Under the pieces are notes generated by a model. It saw only the letters and a list, made by a program, of their open reading frames with translations, had not been told where the DNA came from and did not search any database. Position numbers and translations under genes: made by a program. A stretch of DNA of 64,000 nt, taken from NCBI RefSeq assembly GCF_001293645.1, contig NZ_LBMD01000003.1, forward strand, positions 1-64,000, in the 5' to 3' direction. Shown one piece after another: positions 55,389 to 64,000 of the stretch (position 1 is the first letter of the stretch; every line of letters starts with the position of its first letter). This stretch comes from Bacillus sp. CHD6a. GTDB taxonomy: Bacteria > Bacillota > Bacilli > Bacillales > Bacillaceae_I.

Positions 55389-55773
55389 AGTGGGCGATGT
55401 GGGGGAGGATATGGTGTTGAATTTGGTTTTTCCAGGTTTCGTATGCTGGTTTGATAAAGGTTTGTAATGCTTCTTTTTCAGGTGCAGTGTTTTGTTCGAA
55501 ATGGCCGATTTGTTCTAGTTCATCCACAAGTTCACCAAATTGGGCGATAACCTGAAGAGCATCTTCATTTTTTTCAAAAAGAAGTACCAGATTCACGTGC
55601 GCTTCTGCAATTTTACCGATTGCCTCGTAACTGTCCAGCACCATTTGGCGCGTGACAGATGTAGAGGTATTACGTTTTTCATCGCTTAAATAGTCGAAGG
55701 CTTCCTCCACCGTTTCAAGTAGAGTATTATATGTCTTTAATAAGTAAAATTCACCTTCCTTCAAATCCGCCAT
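55387..55773 (-). CDS. Small helical protein at the end of the fliDST operon
   Basis: A protein of about 128 residues, predicted to be all helical and acidic (MADLKEGEFYLLKTYNTLLETVEEAFDYLSD at the start, many Glu and Gln). It has no signal peptide or membrane segment and was not recognised as a known family. It follows fliT by 9 bp and shares its terminator, so a role as a flagellar chaperone or partner is inferred. The ATG at 55773 is preferred over a GTG at 55782. Confidence 0.65.
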   Translation of the reverse strand: MADLKEGEFYLLKTYNTLLETVEEAFDYLSDEKRNTSTSVTRQMVLDSYEAIGKIAEAHVNLVLLFEKNEDALQVIAQFGELVDELEQIGHFEQNTAPEKEALQTFIKPAYETWKNQIQHHILPHIAH

Positions 55774-55782
55774 CCTGTACAC

Positions 55783-56136
55783 CTAGTTTCTTTTGTCATA
55801 ATACATGCCGTCTGCTGTCGGAGAGCTGTATGCTTGCCCATATGCCTTAGCAGTCTTTTTGGATTGCTGGATTTGGGCCCACTCTTGCTTTAACTGTTTA
55901 TGAAATATTTCAAGCTTTGGGGTTACCTGTTGACTGGCAACGGCCACCTTTTGACCGAGTACCATTTCTGCCTCTGAAAAAGGTGGAGCTAGCTGTTGAA
56001 GCAAAGAATCTCTGATTTGCAACACTTTATCAATCTCTTCCAAGAAAGCGTCACGGCTCTCTTCGGCTGGTAAAGGTCCATCCAGTAACGTCAAAAGATG
56101 CGTTGTGACTTTATCGAGGCTTTCAACGAAGTTCAT
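55783..56136 (-). CDS. fliT: Flagellar chaperone FliT
   Basis: A 117-residue helical protein in the FliT position directly after fliS. It begins MNFVESLDKVTTHLLTLLDG from an ATG at 56136, which overlaps the fliS stop as TAATG; the longer frame upstream would run back into fliS. FliT binds the cap protein FliD and keeps it secretion-competent. Similarity within the family is weak, so the call leans on position and on the helical pattern. Confidence 0.78.
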   Translation of the reverse strand: MNFVESLDKVTTHLLTLLDGPLPAEESRDAFLEEIDKVLQIRDSLLQQLAPPFSEAEMVLGQKVAVASQQVTPKLEIFHKQLKQEWAQIQQSKKTAKAYGQAYSSPTADGMYYDKRN

Positions 56137-56537
56137 TACGCCTGTCCACCTTGGGTAAATGCTTGCTGTCGACTTGATTGAATAACTTGTTTCCAAGCAT
56201 CACGGAACTCCATCATAAGACCTTCCACTTCGTCCACAATGGATGAATCATTCTTCAGATTCGCATCAATCAGACGGCGGTTCATATAATCATACATCGT
56301 CATCATCGACTTCCCGACATCATGACTCGAATCCAATGTAACCATCAGTTCCTGAACAATTTTCTGCGCCTTGATCAGGTTCGTGTTTTTCATTTCGATA
56401 TTCTTGTCTTCCATTCCCTTTTTGGCTAGCTTCATAAACTTAATAGCCCCATTGTAAAGCATTAACGTCAGCTCACCGGGCGTTGCGGTGTTGACGGAGT
56501 TTTGCTGGTAGGCTTGGTAGGGGTTCTTCATTGCCAT
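56136..56537 (-). CDS. fliS: Flagellin-specific chaperone FliS
   Basis: A 133-residue four-helix chaperone that binds the C-terminus of flagellin and prevents premature assembly. The family motifs ANPYQAYQQNSVNTA-like and GELTLMLYNGAIKFMKLA near the N-terminus are clear, as is DVGKSMMTMYDYMNRRLIDAN. The start follows aaggag by 9 bases. It lies between fliD and fliT and is also part of the FliW-Hag-CsrA circuit through flagellin. Confidence 0.93.
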   Translation of the reverse strand: MAMKNPYQAYQQNSVNTATPGELTLMLYNGAIKFMKLAKKGMEDKNIEMKNTNLIKAQKIVQELMVTLDSSHDVGKSMMTMYDYMNRRLIDANLKNDSSIVDEVEGLMMEFRDAWKQVIQSSRQQAFTQGGQA

Positions 56538-56556
56538 AGTTGTTCACTCCTTGTTA

Positions 56557-58323
56557 TCAGCCACTAAAAAATTGGCTCATTAATTGCATGGATTGTTGGT
56601 TTGATTGTCCTATCGCTTTTTCCATAGCAGTAAATTGGCGCCAGTAGCGATCTTCTACTGTTTGCATACGGCGTTCAAATGCTGAAATACGTTGATCTAC
56701 GTTTAGTAGCTCTCGGCCGATGGTATATTGTTGAGCGGTTCGTGTTCCGTTACCAGCGCGAGCTTCAATGCCGGTTATGGTGGATTCCGCTGCATCACGT
56801 AGTTTACGGGCAATCCCAAGTCCGGTTCCGTTTTCCCCGTTGGAGGTAAACATTTGCATAACAGAATTTGGGTCTGTTGAAATTGCCGCTTTTAACTTAT
56901 CTTCATCAATGATTAGTTTTCCTTTATCACGGTAATTCGAGCTTGTTGTTATACCAAGCTGAGCAAGCTGGTCATATTGTCCTGTTAAACCAGATACAGA
57001 CTGATACAAAGCAAATCTCATTTTCCCTAAACCGGATGAGAGGATGGAATCATTCCGCAGTAACCCGCTTTTCGCTTTCTCTTCCCATTGTTCGATCTGT
57101 TTTTCTGACAAGGATTCCTTTTCCTCTTCAGATAGCGGCTTATAATCACGATAAACTGGCTCGCCTGTTTTTTCATTAATTTTTTCTAGTAGTTCATTAT
57201 ATTTAGTGATATAGTTTTTTATCGCATCAAAGGTTTTGTCTGTGTCATTTGCAACGTTAATGACGGCAGTTTGTCCAGGCATATCTTCTTTCAACGTGAA
57301 AGTGACGCCATTAATGGAAAATGTGTTGGAATTCCTTTCTGTCACTACTCCATTGATGGTTACAATAGCAGGTGTCCCTCCCGTTTCTGCCGCTTGATCA
57401 AGGTTCATGACACCCGTTAAAAAATCCCCTTCGAATTCGATTTCTTTCCCAGCAGCAGAGGGATTAAAGGATCCGGCTTCTCTTTTTGCAATAACCAATC
57501 CACCTTTAAATTCATCATAAAAAGCAGTAAGGCCGAGGGTGGAATTATTGATTTCTTTCACAACATCATCCATTGATTGATTGCCATTAAAGGAGAAAGT
57601 TTGTGGTACCGCTTCTCCTGCCTGGTTATAAGTTGTTATCTTAAATCCAAAGTCATAGGCTGCAACATTTATCGGCTCTACTGTCACATCCTCGGTAAAT
57701 GCGGATGCAAAAGTAAATTCCCCTGTTTCTTGATTTAGATAGACTTGGTTCCCGACAATGTCACTTGCAGAGCTGGTAATGACCTCATAATCAACCAGCG
57801 TGGAACCATCTGCCATTCGAACAGTAATTAAATTTAGACCGTTCGCATCTACTTTTCCTCCTAAAGAAAAAGTGGATTCTCCATTAGCTACAGTAGCGTC
57901 TGAGACAGTTTTTGTCTGGAAGTTCCCAAACTTATCCCGTTGCTCCCACAAGCTTGTTGTTACATCCAGCTTGGTTGTAGCATCTTTCATCGCTGAAGAA
58001 GTGAATGAATTTGTAGCCACTTTCGCAATCGTTACATCCGAAAGTGTATATGAAACATTCGAAGCAGAAGAACTGGCAGTAGCTGTAACCTTGTCATTAC
58101 TAGAAGTTACATTCTTCTGTGAGTAATTTCTCTGCAGAGTCATATCAAAAGATAGGTTTCTAAAATCATTCAGCAATCTATTCGTTTCGCGGTAGTCATC
58201 CCGTTTCCACTCCAACAGCTGTTTCTGCTGTGTCAGTTTATTCATCGGCATACGCTGGGCCTTCATCAAATCACTGACCATCTGATTTATATCCAACCCA
58301 CTCTGAAATCCAGTTAAGCGCAT
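56557..58323 (-). CDS. fliD: Flagellar hook-associated protein 2 (filament cap), FliD
   Basis: A 588-residue cap protein that guides flagellin assembly at the filament tip. The N-terminal coiled segment is MRLTGFQSGLDINQMVSDLMKAQRMPMNKLTQQ, and the C-terminal D0-like coiled part ends with AFERRMQTVEDRYWRQFTAMEKAIGQSNQQ. A flagellin-type IN motif is present (TVNGVVT-like, TFSINGVTFTLKED). The start ATG at 58323 removes four residues of the longer frame. The gene lies 12 bp after flaG. Confidence 0.93.
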   Translation of the reverse strand: MRLTGFQSGLDINQMVSDLMKAQRMPMNKLTQQKQLLEWKRDDYRETNRLLNDFRNLSFDMTLQRNYSQKNVTSSNDKVTATASSSASNVSYTLSDVTIAKVATNSFTSSAMKDATTKLDVTTSLWEQRDKFGNFQTKTVSDATVANGESTFSLGGKVDANGLNLITVRMADGSTLVDYEVITSSASDIVGNQVYLNQETGEFTFASAFTEDVTVEPINVAAYDFGFKITTYNQAGEAVPQTFSFNGNQSMDDVVKEINNSTLGLTAFYDEFKGGLVIAKREAGSFNPSAAGKEIEFEGDFLTGVMNLDQAAETGGTPAIVTINGVVTERNSNTFSINGVTFTLKEDMPGQTAVINVANDTDKTFDAIKNYITKYNELLEKINEKTGEPVYRDYKPLSEEEKESLSEKQIEQWEEKAKSGLLRNDSILSSGLGKMRFALYQSVSGLTGQYDQLAQLGITTSSNYRDKGKLIIDEDKLKAAISTDPNSVMQMFTSNGENGTGLGIARKLRDAAESTITGIEARAGNGTRTAQQYTIGRELLNVDQRISAFERRMQTVEDRYWRQFTAMEKAIGQSNQQSMQLMSQFFSG

Positions 58324-58335
58324 ATCCTTCACCAC

Positions 58336-58683
58336 CTAAATCTTTTTATCGACAAACAACCCCATATACTCGGTCATCGCCGCATACATATCCAAAAACT
58401 TTTTAGAAGGAATCTCCCGTAAAACCTCATCAGTGGCAACATCCACCACCGTCACATAGTATTCATTCAACTCATCATGCAACTCAAAACGAACGGACAC
58501 GTTCATGGGCTTCATAAAATCATTCATGCCCTCCACAATCATCTCCATATGACGTCTGTTCTCTTCGGGATGAGATTGCTTTGCTTCCTTGATAGAATCA
58601 TCTACCTTTGTTGAAACTGCTCCTTGAGCTTGCGTTCTAGTTGTGAGATCTAAGCTGCCGCCTCCAATTGGCGAAATGTGCAT
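58336..58683 (-). CDS. flaG: FlaG family protein YvyC
   Basis: A 115-residue protein with the FlaG domain (about 40-115): FMKPMNVSVRFELHDELNEYYVTVVDVATDEVLREIPSKKFLDMYAAMTEYMG. FlaG proteins influence flagellar filament length or FliD function. It starts after a ggagggg site and is the first gene of flaG-fliD-fliS-fliT. The 430-bp gap upstream contains no clear sigma-D site that could be fixed by eye. Confidence 0.88.
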   Translation of the reverse strand: MHISPIGGGSLDLTTRTQAQGAVSTKVDDSIKEAKQSHPEENRRHMEMIVEGMNDFMKPMNVSVRFELHDELNEYYVTVVDVATDEVLREIPSKKFLDMYAAMTEYMGLFVDKKI

Positions 58684-58834
58684 ACGGGTCCCCTCCGTGA
58701 AAAGTTACTCTAGTAGTATTATCGGTAAGGAAGAAAAGAAATAAAGGGGATTGGTTAAATTATATAAATGATATGTTTTTTTAGATTATGGGGTATAAAG
58801 AAAAGTGTAAGTATACCAAAGAGGGATAAAGTGA

Positions 58835-59089
58835 GACGTAATTAATAACTTATTAGCAATACTTGCAAAAGAAATTGTTTCCCATTTAACAGGCAACTAC
58901 ATGGAACCAGAACATAAAATACCTTTTCCCTTTACTAGAAAGAACTTTAAACTCAAAAGCCCTTGCATGTTGGGACCTGAATGACATATTAGATATGAAA
59001 TATATTCAGGATTTGCTTGGTATATTAATAGTCAAAGTGTGTTACCTGATTATCTTTTTCAATTAAAAGGAAACCCCATTAACAAATAG
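58835..59089 (+). pseudogene. Possible decayed reading frame with an internal TGA
   Basis: In one plus-strand frame 84 codons read VINNLLAILAKEIVSHL onward, interrupted once by TGA at 58982-58984, then HIRYEIYSGFAWYINSQSVL to a TAG at 59087. The composition looks coding-like, but no ATG with a ribosome-binding site is seen and no family was recognised. It may be a remnant of a gene lost near the IS110 relic. Confidence 0.3.
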
Positions 59090-59114
59090 GATTTCCAAAG
59101 TTGATTAATATCAT

Positions 59115-59315
59115 TTACAACTTAACATCAACAGATCTACCCAAATGCGGATGTATTTGTTGAGGAGCCTGTGAAACATTGCTTGAGTTCAATAATGTTC
59201 TTATAGCCTCGCCTTGTTGCTCAGTATTTCCTATTGCTTTTTTCATAACCGAAATTGAAGCTTGATCCTGAACCTGGCTTTGACTCAATGCCATCGAAAG
59301 CATTGCAATATCCAT
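59115..59315 (-). CDS. YjfB-family putative motility protein
   Basis: A 66-residue protein that starts MDIAMLSMALSQSQVQDQASISVMKKAI after an agggagg site. It has the pattern of the YjfB motility family (short, helical, Met/Gln-rich N-terminus, C-terminal LGRSVDV-like end). Its place in the flagellar cluster fits sigma-D-type motility genes. The function is unknown. Confidence 0.75.
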   Translation of the reverse strand: MDIAMLSMALSQSQVQDQASISVMKKAIGNTEQQGEAIRTLLNSSNVSQAPQQIHPHLGRSVDVKL

Positions 59316-59692
59316 CTAATTCCTCCCTCTACCTGAATACTCACGTATTCTCAGTTTATCAAAAACACCAAGTAGTAGACTCACCAACAAGAATGGATAG
59401 AAATTGAATATCTTTCTGATATTTACAGAGTAGGGCCATCCTATCAACCAAACTGGATTAGTTGGTAAAGAATATATAACCGTGCTAAGGTATCTACACA
59501 AAGTCACGGTCGCTAACCCTCTCATATCTCTCGGGATAGTGCCATACATTCCTTCGTCCTGCGTATCCATGAGCTGGAGGTTGGATATATGCTGGGTCTG
59601 TTGCCCGGATGGAATAAATAAGCTCCAACTCTGTACTAGTGGTGTTTGTAGCTGAGATATATACAAGATTAAACTGTAGTAAGATTATAGGC
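59316..59692. other. Unassigned stretch between the YjfB-type gene and the IS110 relic
   Basis: Overlapping open frames on the minus strand (for example one with YIQPPAHGYAGRRNVWHYPERYERV) have no ribosome-binding site and no recognised family. The stretch is probably degraded sequence carried with the IS110 relic. Confidence 0.4.
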
Positions 59693-60030
59693 TTATGCAG
59701 CCTGTAGTTCATTAATTTGAGGTATTTCTCTTTACAATATGATGCCATCAAATTCACATTTCTTATTGCGAATCACAAACAACACTCGTAATAACTTACA
59801 ACACAATGCAATGAGTGACTGAATGTTGCTGTTTAATCTGGCGGTCTGCTCGCTTGGTGTAATACTGGTGCAAGGCTTTAAATGTAGTGTTATGGGCAAC
59901 CATTGGGCGAATTGCTAAATAGAGTGCTCTTCTTAAACGACTTCGTCCCCATTTGGAGATTCTCGTTTGCCTTTGAATTTGCCGGAACTATGTTCTCGTA
60001 TTGAGAGCCCACAAGGTATAAACAATTTTA
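59693..60030 (-). pseudogene. Remnant of an IS110-family transposase (C-terminal part)
   Basis: Minus-strand fragments in different frames give the IS110 (Transposase_20) C-terminal pattern: REHSSGKFKGKR, then TRISKWGRSRLRRALYLAIRPM with MVAHNTTFKALHQYYTKR, then SLIALCCKLLRVLFVIRNKK. The last fragment is followed by an internal stop and a short tail ending ELQAA at 59693. At least two frameshifts are needed to join them, and the N-terminal catalytic DEDD half is missing. It is therefore an inactive relic inside the flagellar cluster. Confidence 0.75.
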
Positions 60031-60132
60031 GATGGCTTAAAAACGAGTAAGCCCAAGAGAAAAGCTACAAACGTAGGTTTTATTAAATATCAAAAGCCAA
60101 AACCAATACGTAAGATTTTTAATTAGCTAAAA

Positions 60133-60158
60133 AAGAGTTGGCGTAATTGCCAACTCTT
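60133..60158 (-). terminator. Terminator of hag
   Basis: The ten-base perfect arms aagagttggc and gccaactctt are followed on the minus strand by ttttttagc, 14 bases after the hag stop. Confidence 0.9.
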
Positions 60159-60171
60159 CTTCAAATTAAGA

Positions 60172-62535
60172 TTAACGAAGAAGTTGTAGAACTCCTTGTG
60201 GTTGTTGGTTAGCTTGAGCCAACATTGCTTGTGCTGCTTGAGAAAGAATAGAATTCTTAGTTTGAGTCATCATTTCTTTCGCCATATCTACGTCACGGAT
60301 ACGAGATTCAGCAGCAGTTAGGTTTTCAGAAGATGTGTTTAAGTTGTTGATTGTGTGTTCTAGACGGTTTTGGTTCGCCCCAAGCTTAGAACGCTCACCA
60401 GAAACTTTTTTAATAGCTTCATCTAATACTTTAATAGAATTTGATGCATTTTCTGCTGTTGTTACATCTAATGCCTTTTCATTTGTTACATTATTTGTAC
60501 CATTTGTTACATTATCAGATCCTGAGAAACCATTACCTGACCCAGTAATACCTAAAGCACTAGCACGCATATCGCTTATACTTAGTGCCATTGACTGTCC
60601 TTGGTTTGCACCAATTTGGAAAGAAAGTTCCGCAGCCTCTTGAGCAGTACCAGTTCCCTCAGTATGAGATCCATCTAACTTTAAGATATCAGCAGCATCA
60701 GCATCTGAATTTGATAAAATTTCAACTTTACTGCTTGCGCCTTCTTTATTGCTTGTAACCTGAAGCTTACCTTCGCTATCAACTGATGCTGATACGCTTC
60801 CAGCAACTCCAGCATCTTCTAAAGCTTTATTCATAGCAGATGCTACTGCTGCCGCTAGTACATCCTTATCAGCATAAGTTCCTTGTTGAATAGAAGCTGT
60901 ATAAGTTGTAGAACCTCCATCAATTTTAAAATCCAACTTAAAGTTACCATCTGTACCATTTACAAAGTTACCTGTACTCAATGCTGTACCGTCAGCATTA
61001 ACAAGTCCAATTTGCTTAGTAAGGTCATTAGCAACAATATCAGAAATTGATTTTTCTTGTCCATCAGTAGTTGAAATAAGTTTAAGTTTTCCACCATCAG
61101 CCTCTGCCTTTAGTCCAGCAGTATTAAATGCATTTTGGTTAACAGTAATAAACTCATCTAAATCTTGGTATGTTTGTTGAGCAATAGTAATATCAGTTGG
61201 TGATGTTGCACCATCTAAAGTTAGTGTTAGTGTGCTGTTATTAGCTTGTCTTTGTTGAGTAGTTCTATTTGCAGATACATCAAATAATTTATCTGCTAAA
61301 TTCCCTCCATCAATCGATACATCACTAGCAGTTCCTGACGTTGCAGAAGTTAATACAAGTTTATTTCCAGAATCTAAAGAGAATGTACCCGCTTGTGAAC
61401 CGAATGCAGTACTAAGTGCAGCATTCAAGTCTGTTAATAAATCTTTTGTATCATTACCAGCAGTACCATTATAAGTTTGGTCACTTAATGTAAGAGTTTT
61501 TTGTGTTCCGTCAATTGTAACAGTAAGTTCGTTGTTACCACTTGCAACTGCTATTGAAGTCCCGTTAAGCGTTCCAGTTGCGCCATCAGTAAGTGAAAGT
61601 CCACCAGTTACTTCAGCCGCAACATCTCCATGAACCCACACATCTCCAGCATCTTTACCTTCTGTATGTGAAATACCTGCTACAGTCCCACTTAAGAATT
61701 CTGTAGCAAAGTTACCACCAAGAATTTCAACTGACCCACCACTACCTAAAGTATCAGATTTAATTGAAAGTTTACCAGTTGTGCTATCGAAGCTTGCAGT
61801 AGCTCCAGCAGTTGCTAATCTAGTATTAATTTCTGTTATAACATCATCAGCATTCACAGCTGTTGCTGTAAATTCTATGTTAAATTCTGTACCATCTACT
61901 TTTAAAGTTAACTCATTATTATTAGTAGTAATAGCAATATTATCAGCATCAATTGTACCTGTAGCTGTTGCTGCTGTATCTTTAGCAGCTGTTACACCAC
62001 CACCACCGAAAGTTCCACTTGTTACTGCAGCAGCAGTTTCTTGATTTGTAATTACAGTAGTGTTATCTAGTGCTACCGTTGCTTTTGTAGAACCAGCAGT
62101 TGCTGCTTTAAATTCAAAATCACCGTTTAATAAAGTTTTAGTATTAAACTCAGTAGTGTTACCAATACGGTTAATTTCAGAAGTTAATTGGTTAATTTCT
62201 TTTTGAATTTCTCCACGGTCATCTACTGTATTAGTATCATTTGATGCCTGAGTTGCAAGTTCACGCATACGTTGAAGAATATCATGCGTTTCGTTTAATG
62301 CACCTTCAGCTGTTTGAATCATTGAAATACCGTCTTGAGCATTTTTAGAAGCTTGGTCTAATCCACGTACTTGTGCACGCATTTTTTCAGAGATTGCTAG
62401 ACCAGCAGCGTCATCTCCAGCTTTGTTGATACGAAGACCAGAAGATAACTTCTCCATTGATTTACCTTGAGCAGTTGAAGCACTATTCAACTGACGGTAC
62501 GTGTTTAACGCAGCAATATTGTGATTAATTCTCAT
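60172..62535 (-). CDS. hag: Large flagellin Hag with expanded central region
   Basis: The filament subunit. N-terminal D0/D1 (about 1-160) starts [17 protein letters not shown] and contains the [24 protein letters not shown] motif. The C-terminal D1/D0 ends with [12 protein letters not shown]. At 787 residues it is more than twice the B. subtilis Hag (304). The insert (about 165-690) carries four related beta-rich modules built on an [10 protein letters not shown] / [10 protein letters not shown] / [10 protein letters not shown] theme followed by a helix and a GKL(K/S)(L/I) strand. The ATG at 62535 follows aaggagg. Transcription is from a sigma-D promoter and translation is probably under CsrA control. 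Confidence 0.95.
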   Translation of the reverse strand: MRINHNIAALNTYRQLNSASTAQGKSMEKLSSGLRINKAGDDAAGLAISEKMRAQVRGLDQASKNAQDGISMIQTAEGALNETHDILQRMRELATQASNDTNTVDDRGEIQKEINQLTSEINRIGNTTEFNTKTLLNGDFEFKAATAGSTKATVALDNTTVITNQETAAAVTSGTFGGGGVTAAKDTAATATGTIDADNIAITTNNNELTLKVDGTEFNIEFTATAVNADDVITEINTRLATAGATASFDSTTGKLSIKSDTLGSGGSVEILGGNFATEFLSGTVAGISHTEGKDAGDVWVHGDVAAEVTGGLSLTDGATGTLNGTSIAVASGNNELTVTIDGTQKTLTLSDQTYNGTAGNDTKDLLTDLNAALSTAFGSQAGTFSLDSGNKLVLTSATSGTASDVSIDGGNLADKLFDVSANRTTQQRQANNSTLTLTLDGATSPTDITIAQQTYQDLDEFITVNQNAFNTAGLKAEADGGKLKLISTTDGQEKSISDIVANDLTKQIGLVNADGTALSTGNFVNGTDGNFKLDFKIDGGSTTYTASIQQGTYADKDVLAAAVASAMNKALEDAGVAGSVSASVDSEGKLQVTSNKEGASSKVEILSNSDADAADILKLDGSHTEGTGTAQEAAELSFQIGANQGQSMALSISDMRASALGITGSGNGFSGSDNVTNGTNNVTNEKALDVTTAENASNSIKVLDEAIKKVSGERSKLGANQNRLEHTINNLNTSSENLTAAESRIRDVDMAKEMMTQTKNSILSQAAQAMLAQANQQPQGVLQLLR

Positions 62536-62560
62536 TACAATTTTCCTCCTTGAGTTGTCG

Positions 62561-62586
62561 CCGATTTCACGTCCTTGTGTCATCGG
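62561..62586 (-). promoter_or_regulatory. CsrA-binding hairpin in the hag leader
   Basis: On the minus strand the stem CCGAT/ATCGG and inner CAC/GTG present the loop AAGGAC. The sequence ACACAAGGACGT matches the CsrA consensus RUACARGGAUGU at 10 of 12 positions. A second GGA lies in the aaggagg ribosome-binding site about 20 bases downstream. Confidence 0.8.
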
Positions 62587-62648
62587 TGTTGGATTTGCAG
62601 CTAGGATAAAAGTCGGCCGCCCTTTGCGTCTAACTGCTTACATAATTT

Positions 62649-62675
62649 ATATCGACCTGTCTCGACAACTTTTTA
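62649..62675 (-). promoter_or_regulatory. Sigma-D promoter of hag
   Basis: On the minus strand TAAA (62675-62672) and GTCGATAT (62656-62649) are separated by 15 bp, one base from the sigma-D consensus TAAA-N15-GCCGATAT. It gives a leader of about 105 bases. Confidence 0.85.
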
Positions 62676-62706
62676 TAGGGTTGGAGAGAAATTTTTACAA
62701 ATTATT

Positions 62707-62934
62707 TTATTTTTTTAGTTCGTTGCTTAAAGCTTGCAGCAGATCCAGAGAGGAGTGGGATGCAGCGTTGTTTTCTTCCTGGATGGAAAGGTAAATTTCT
62801 TTTCTATGTATCTCGATATGCTTTGGTGCTTGGATGCCTAGCTTTACCTGGTCACCGTTAATGCTTAGAACGGTTAACTCGACGTCATCTCCAATTTTAA
62901 TTGCTTCTTCTATTTTACGGGTTAGTACTAGCAT
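62707..62934 (-). CDS. csrA: Carbon storage regulator CsrA
   Basis: A 75-residue RNA-binding dimer that starts [23 protein letters not shown] and contains the conserved [16 protein letters not shown] strand-helix. In Bacillus it represses hag translation by binding the hag leader. FliW binding relieves this when flagellin is low or high in the cell. The C-terminus is slightly longer than in E. coli. It lies between fliW and hag. Confidence 0.95.
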   Translation of the reverse strand: MLVLTRKIEEAIKIGDDVELTVLSINGDQVKLGIQAPKHIEIHRKEIYLSIQEENNAASHSSLDLLQALSNELKK

Positions 62935-62949
62935 GCTGTCTCCTCCTCT

Positions 62950-63387
62950 CTATTTATTTTGTGCTTCAGAAAAAAGTTTGTGTTTGGTTTGATAAGGGCT
63001 TCCTGTAAGTATTACTTGTTTTCCAAGCTTCTTCTTAACATTAATCACAACAGGCGCCTGTAAATTGGCAGTTGTATCATGGAATTGATTAGCCATCGTG
63101 AGAACCGTATAGACATTTACATCTGCAGCATCATCGAGATCAAGCACATCCACCGCCTGGTTTTCCAGATTAAAATCATAGTCGGGGTAGAATTTGAATG
63201 GATTGGTCAAGACAAAACCGAGTTCTGGTGTTTTTGTAGACTGCAATATAAAAAACGTTCCTTCCTCCGAAAAAGGAATAACCGTGAATTCCTTCTCTTC
63301 TAGGAATCCCGGTAGACTATTCGGGAACTTTACTACTTCTTTTTCCTGCACTTCTATCAAACCGTGATACTTCGTTTCTATTTTCAT
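62950..63387 (-). CDS. fliW: Flagellar assembly factor FliW
   Basis: A 145-residue beta-barrel protein that binds either flagellin or CsrA. Typical stretches are VVKFPNSLPGFLEEKEFTVIPF and VLTNPFKFYPDYDF. When flagellin is exported, FliW is freed to inhibit CsrA and translation of hag resumes. It is directly upstream of csrA (15 bp). Confidence 0.95.
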   Translation of the reverse strand: MKIETKYHGLIEVQEKEVVKFPNSLPGFLEEKEFTVIPFSEEGTFFILQSTKTPELGFVLTNPFKFYPDYDFNLENQAVDVLDLDDAADVNVYTVLTMANQFHDTTANLQAPVVINVKKKLGKQVILTGSPYQTKHKLFSEAQNK

Positions 63388-63399
63388 CGTTTCACAACC

Positions 63400-63993
63400 T
63401 TATATTTTTTGTTCGTAACCGCCTGTGCCAGCGTGGCGCAGGTTTTCGAAGTCTATCTCTAATGATGGATAGTTGGCGAGCCTAACCTGAGCGGAACCAG
63501 GTGTGTACTCTTGAAACGGCTTGTTTATTTTCGCATCAATCACAGGCTTTCGTTCTTGCACATCAATGTCCACCCTGCCAGGTTCATAATCAATTTTCAC
63601 ACTAAAGTGAGACGGAATCCAGCCGATATTGAATTCTTTTGGCGGGCCTTCACTATTCCGCTTTGATTGACGAGCGATTGCTCCGTCGCCATCTTCTATT
63701 CGCATGAGTTCATTGCCATCCTGTGCAACCCGTGCAATACCCTCCAACCAATCCTGACGTCCAAGCTGTGCCGCTTCCTCAATTCTTCTTCCCACACTTT
63801 TCAAATCCATATCCGCTCTCGCCTGCGTCTGATCAATAGTCAACCTTGAAGGCGTCCGCTGCATCGTTAACTCCGCCTTCGGTTGCTCAATGCTCAACTC
63901 TGCACTAGGTTGCTCGATTTGTTGAACAGGTTTCTGAATCTGAAGCTCCGTTTGTGCAAAAGTGGATTGCATCCGAATTTGAGGAAAAAGCAT
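63400..63993 (-). CDS. yviE: DUF6470 family protein YviE
   Basis: A 197-residue protein with an N-terminal FPQIRMQSTFAQTELQIQ segment and a repetitive stretch of QPSAELSIEQPKAELTMQRTPSRLTI-type heptad-like units (about 20-60). It lies 12 bp upstream of fliW, as yviE does in B. subtilis, in the flgL-yviE-fliW-csrA operon. The start codon at 63993 is within seven bases of the window edge, so its ribosome-binding site cannot be checked. The function is unknown. Confidence 0.85.
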   Translation of the reverse strand: MLFPQIRMQSTFAQTELQIQKPVQQIEQPSAELSIEQPKAELTMQRTPSRLTIDQTQARADMDLKSVGRRIEEAAQLGRQDWLEGIARVAQDGNELMRIEDGDGAIARQSKRNSEGPPKEFNIGWIPSHFSVKIDYEPGRVDIDVQERKPVIDAKINKPFQEYTPGSAQVRLANYPSLEIDFENLRHAGTGGYEQKI

Positions 63994-64000
63994 GTAATCA

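Noticed and set aside
59316-59757. Two overlapping minus-strand frames before the IS110 relic as real genes
   Set aside because: They overlap each other and the relic, lack ribosome-binding sites and show no family pattern.

Overview
The window is chromosomal DNA of a low-to-moderate GC Firmicute of the family Bacillaceae. Nearly all genes lie on the minus strand. Their order follows the Bacillus subtilis yvcD–his–lgt–hprK–yvlBCD–uvrAB–csbA–minJ–ctpB–ftsEX–cccB–yvjA–prfB–secA–hpf–fliDST–hag–csrA–fliW–yviE segment (synteny from established knowledge). The protease paralogs, some start-codon usage and the intergenic repeat families point to a Bacillus or Sutcliffiella-like species other than B. 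subtilis. The species cannot be fixed from the sequence alone.

Layout, left to right. A TPR protein (134-1573) is followed by the complete histidine operon hisZ-G-D-B-H-A-F-IE (8364 down to 1877), with a clear sigma-A promoter. Next come yvoF, ppaX, yvoD, lgt and hprK, linking cell-envelope lipidation with HPr kinase and its pyrophosphate by-product, then the stress-type membrane genes yvlB, yvlC and yvlD. uvrB-uvrA carry an SOS box. A frameshifted lipoprotein pseudogene and csbA follow, then an ECF sigma/anti-sigma pair with a textbook autoregulatory promoter, a PilZ-like protein and prfC. The accessory stretch 25-36 kb holds a gluconate operon (gnd-gntP-gntK) under a divergent RpiR-family regulator and a cre site. 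It also holds a DUF1646 permease and a four-gene dlt-like acylation cassette (carrier protein, AMP-ligase, MBOAT, SGNH-like protein). After minJ and ctpB come an EnvC-like M23 protein with ftsX-ftsE, two tandem Vpr-like subtilases, cccB, yvjA, prfB (programmed frameshift), secA and hpf (overlapping sigma-B and sigma-H promoters). The right end is the late flagellar cluster: an extra small gene, fliT, fliS, fliD, flaG, a YjfB-type gene, an IS110 relic, a very large flagellin, csrA, fliW and yviE.

Two intergenic repeat families stand out. One is a 52-bp-period family (23-nt hairpins separated by 29-nt spacers) at four loci, each just 3' of a minus-strand operon. The other is a ~128-bp element with perfectly complementary but copy-specific ends. 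It has four intact copies, one nested arrangement and one decayed copy. In both families the paired arms differ between copies yet remain complementary, which suggests that structure is conserved. No rRNA, tRNA or CRISPR array was seen. All functional calls are by recognition of families and motifs; no database search was run.
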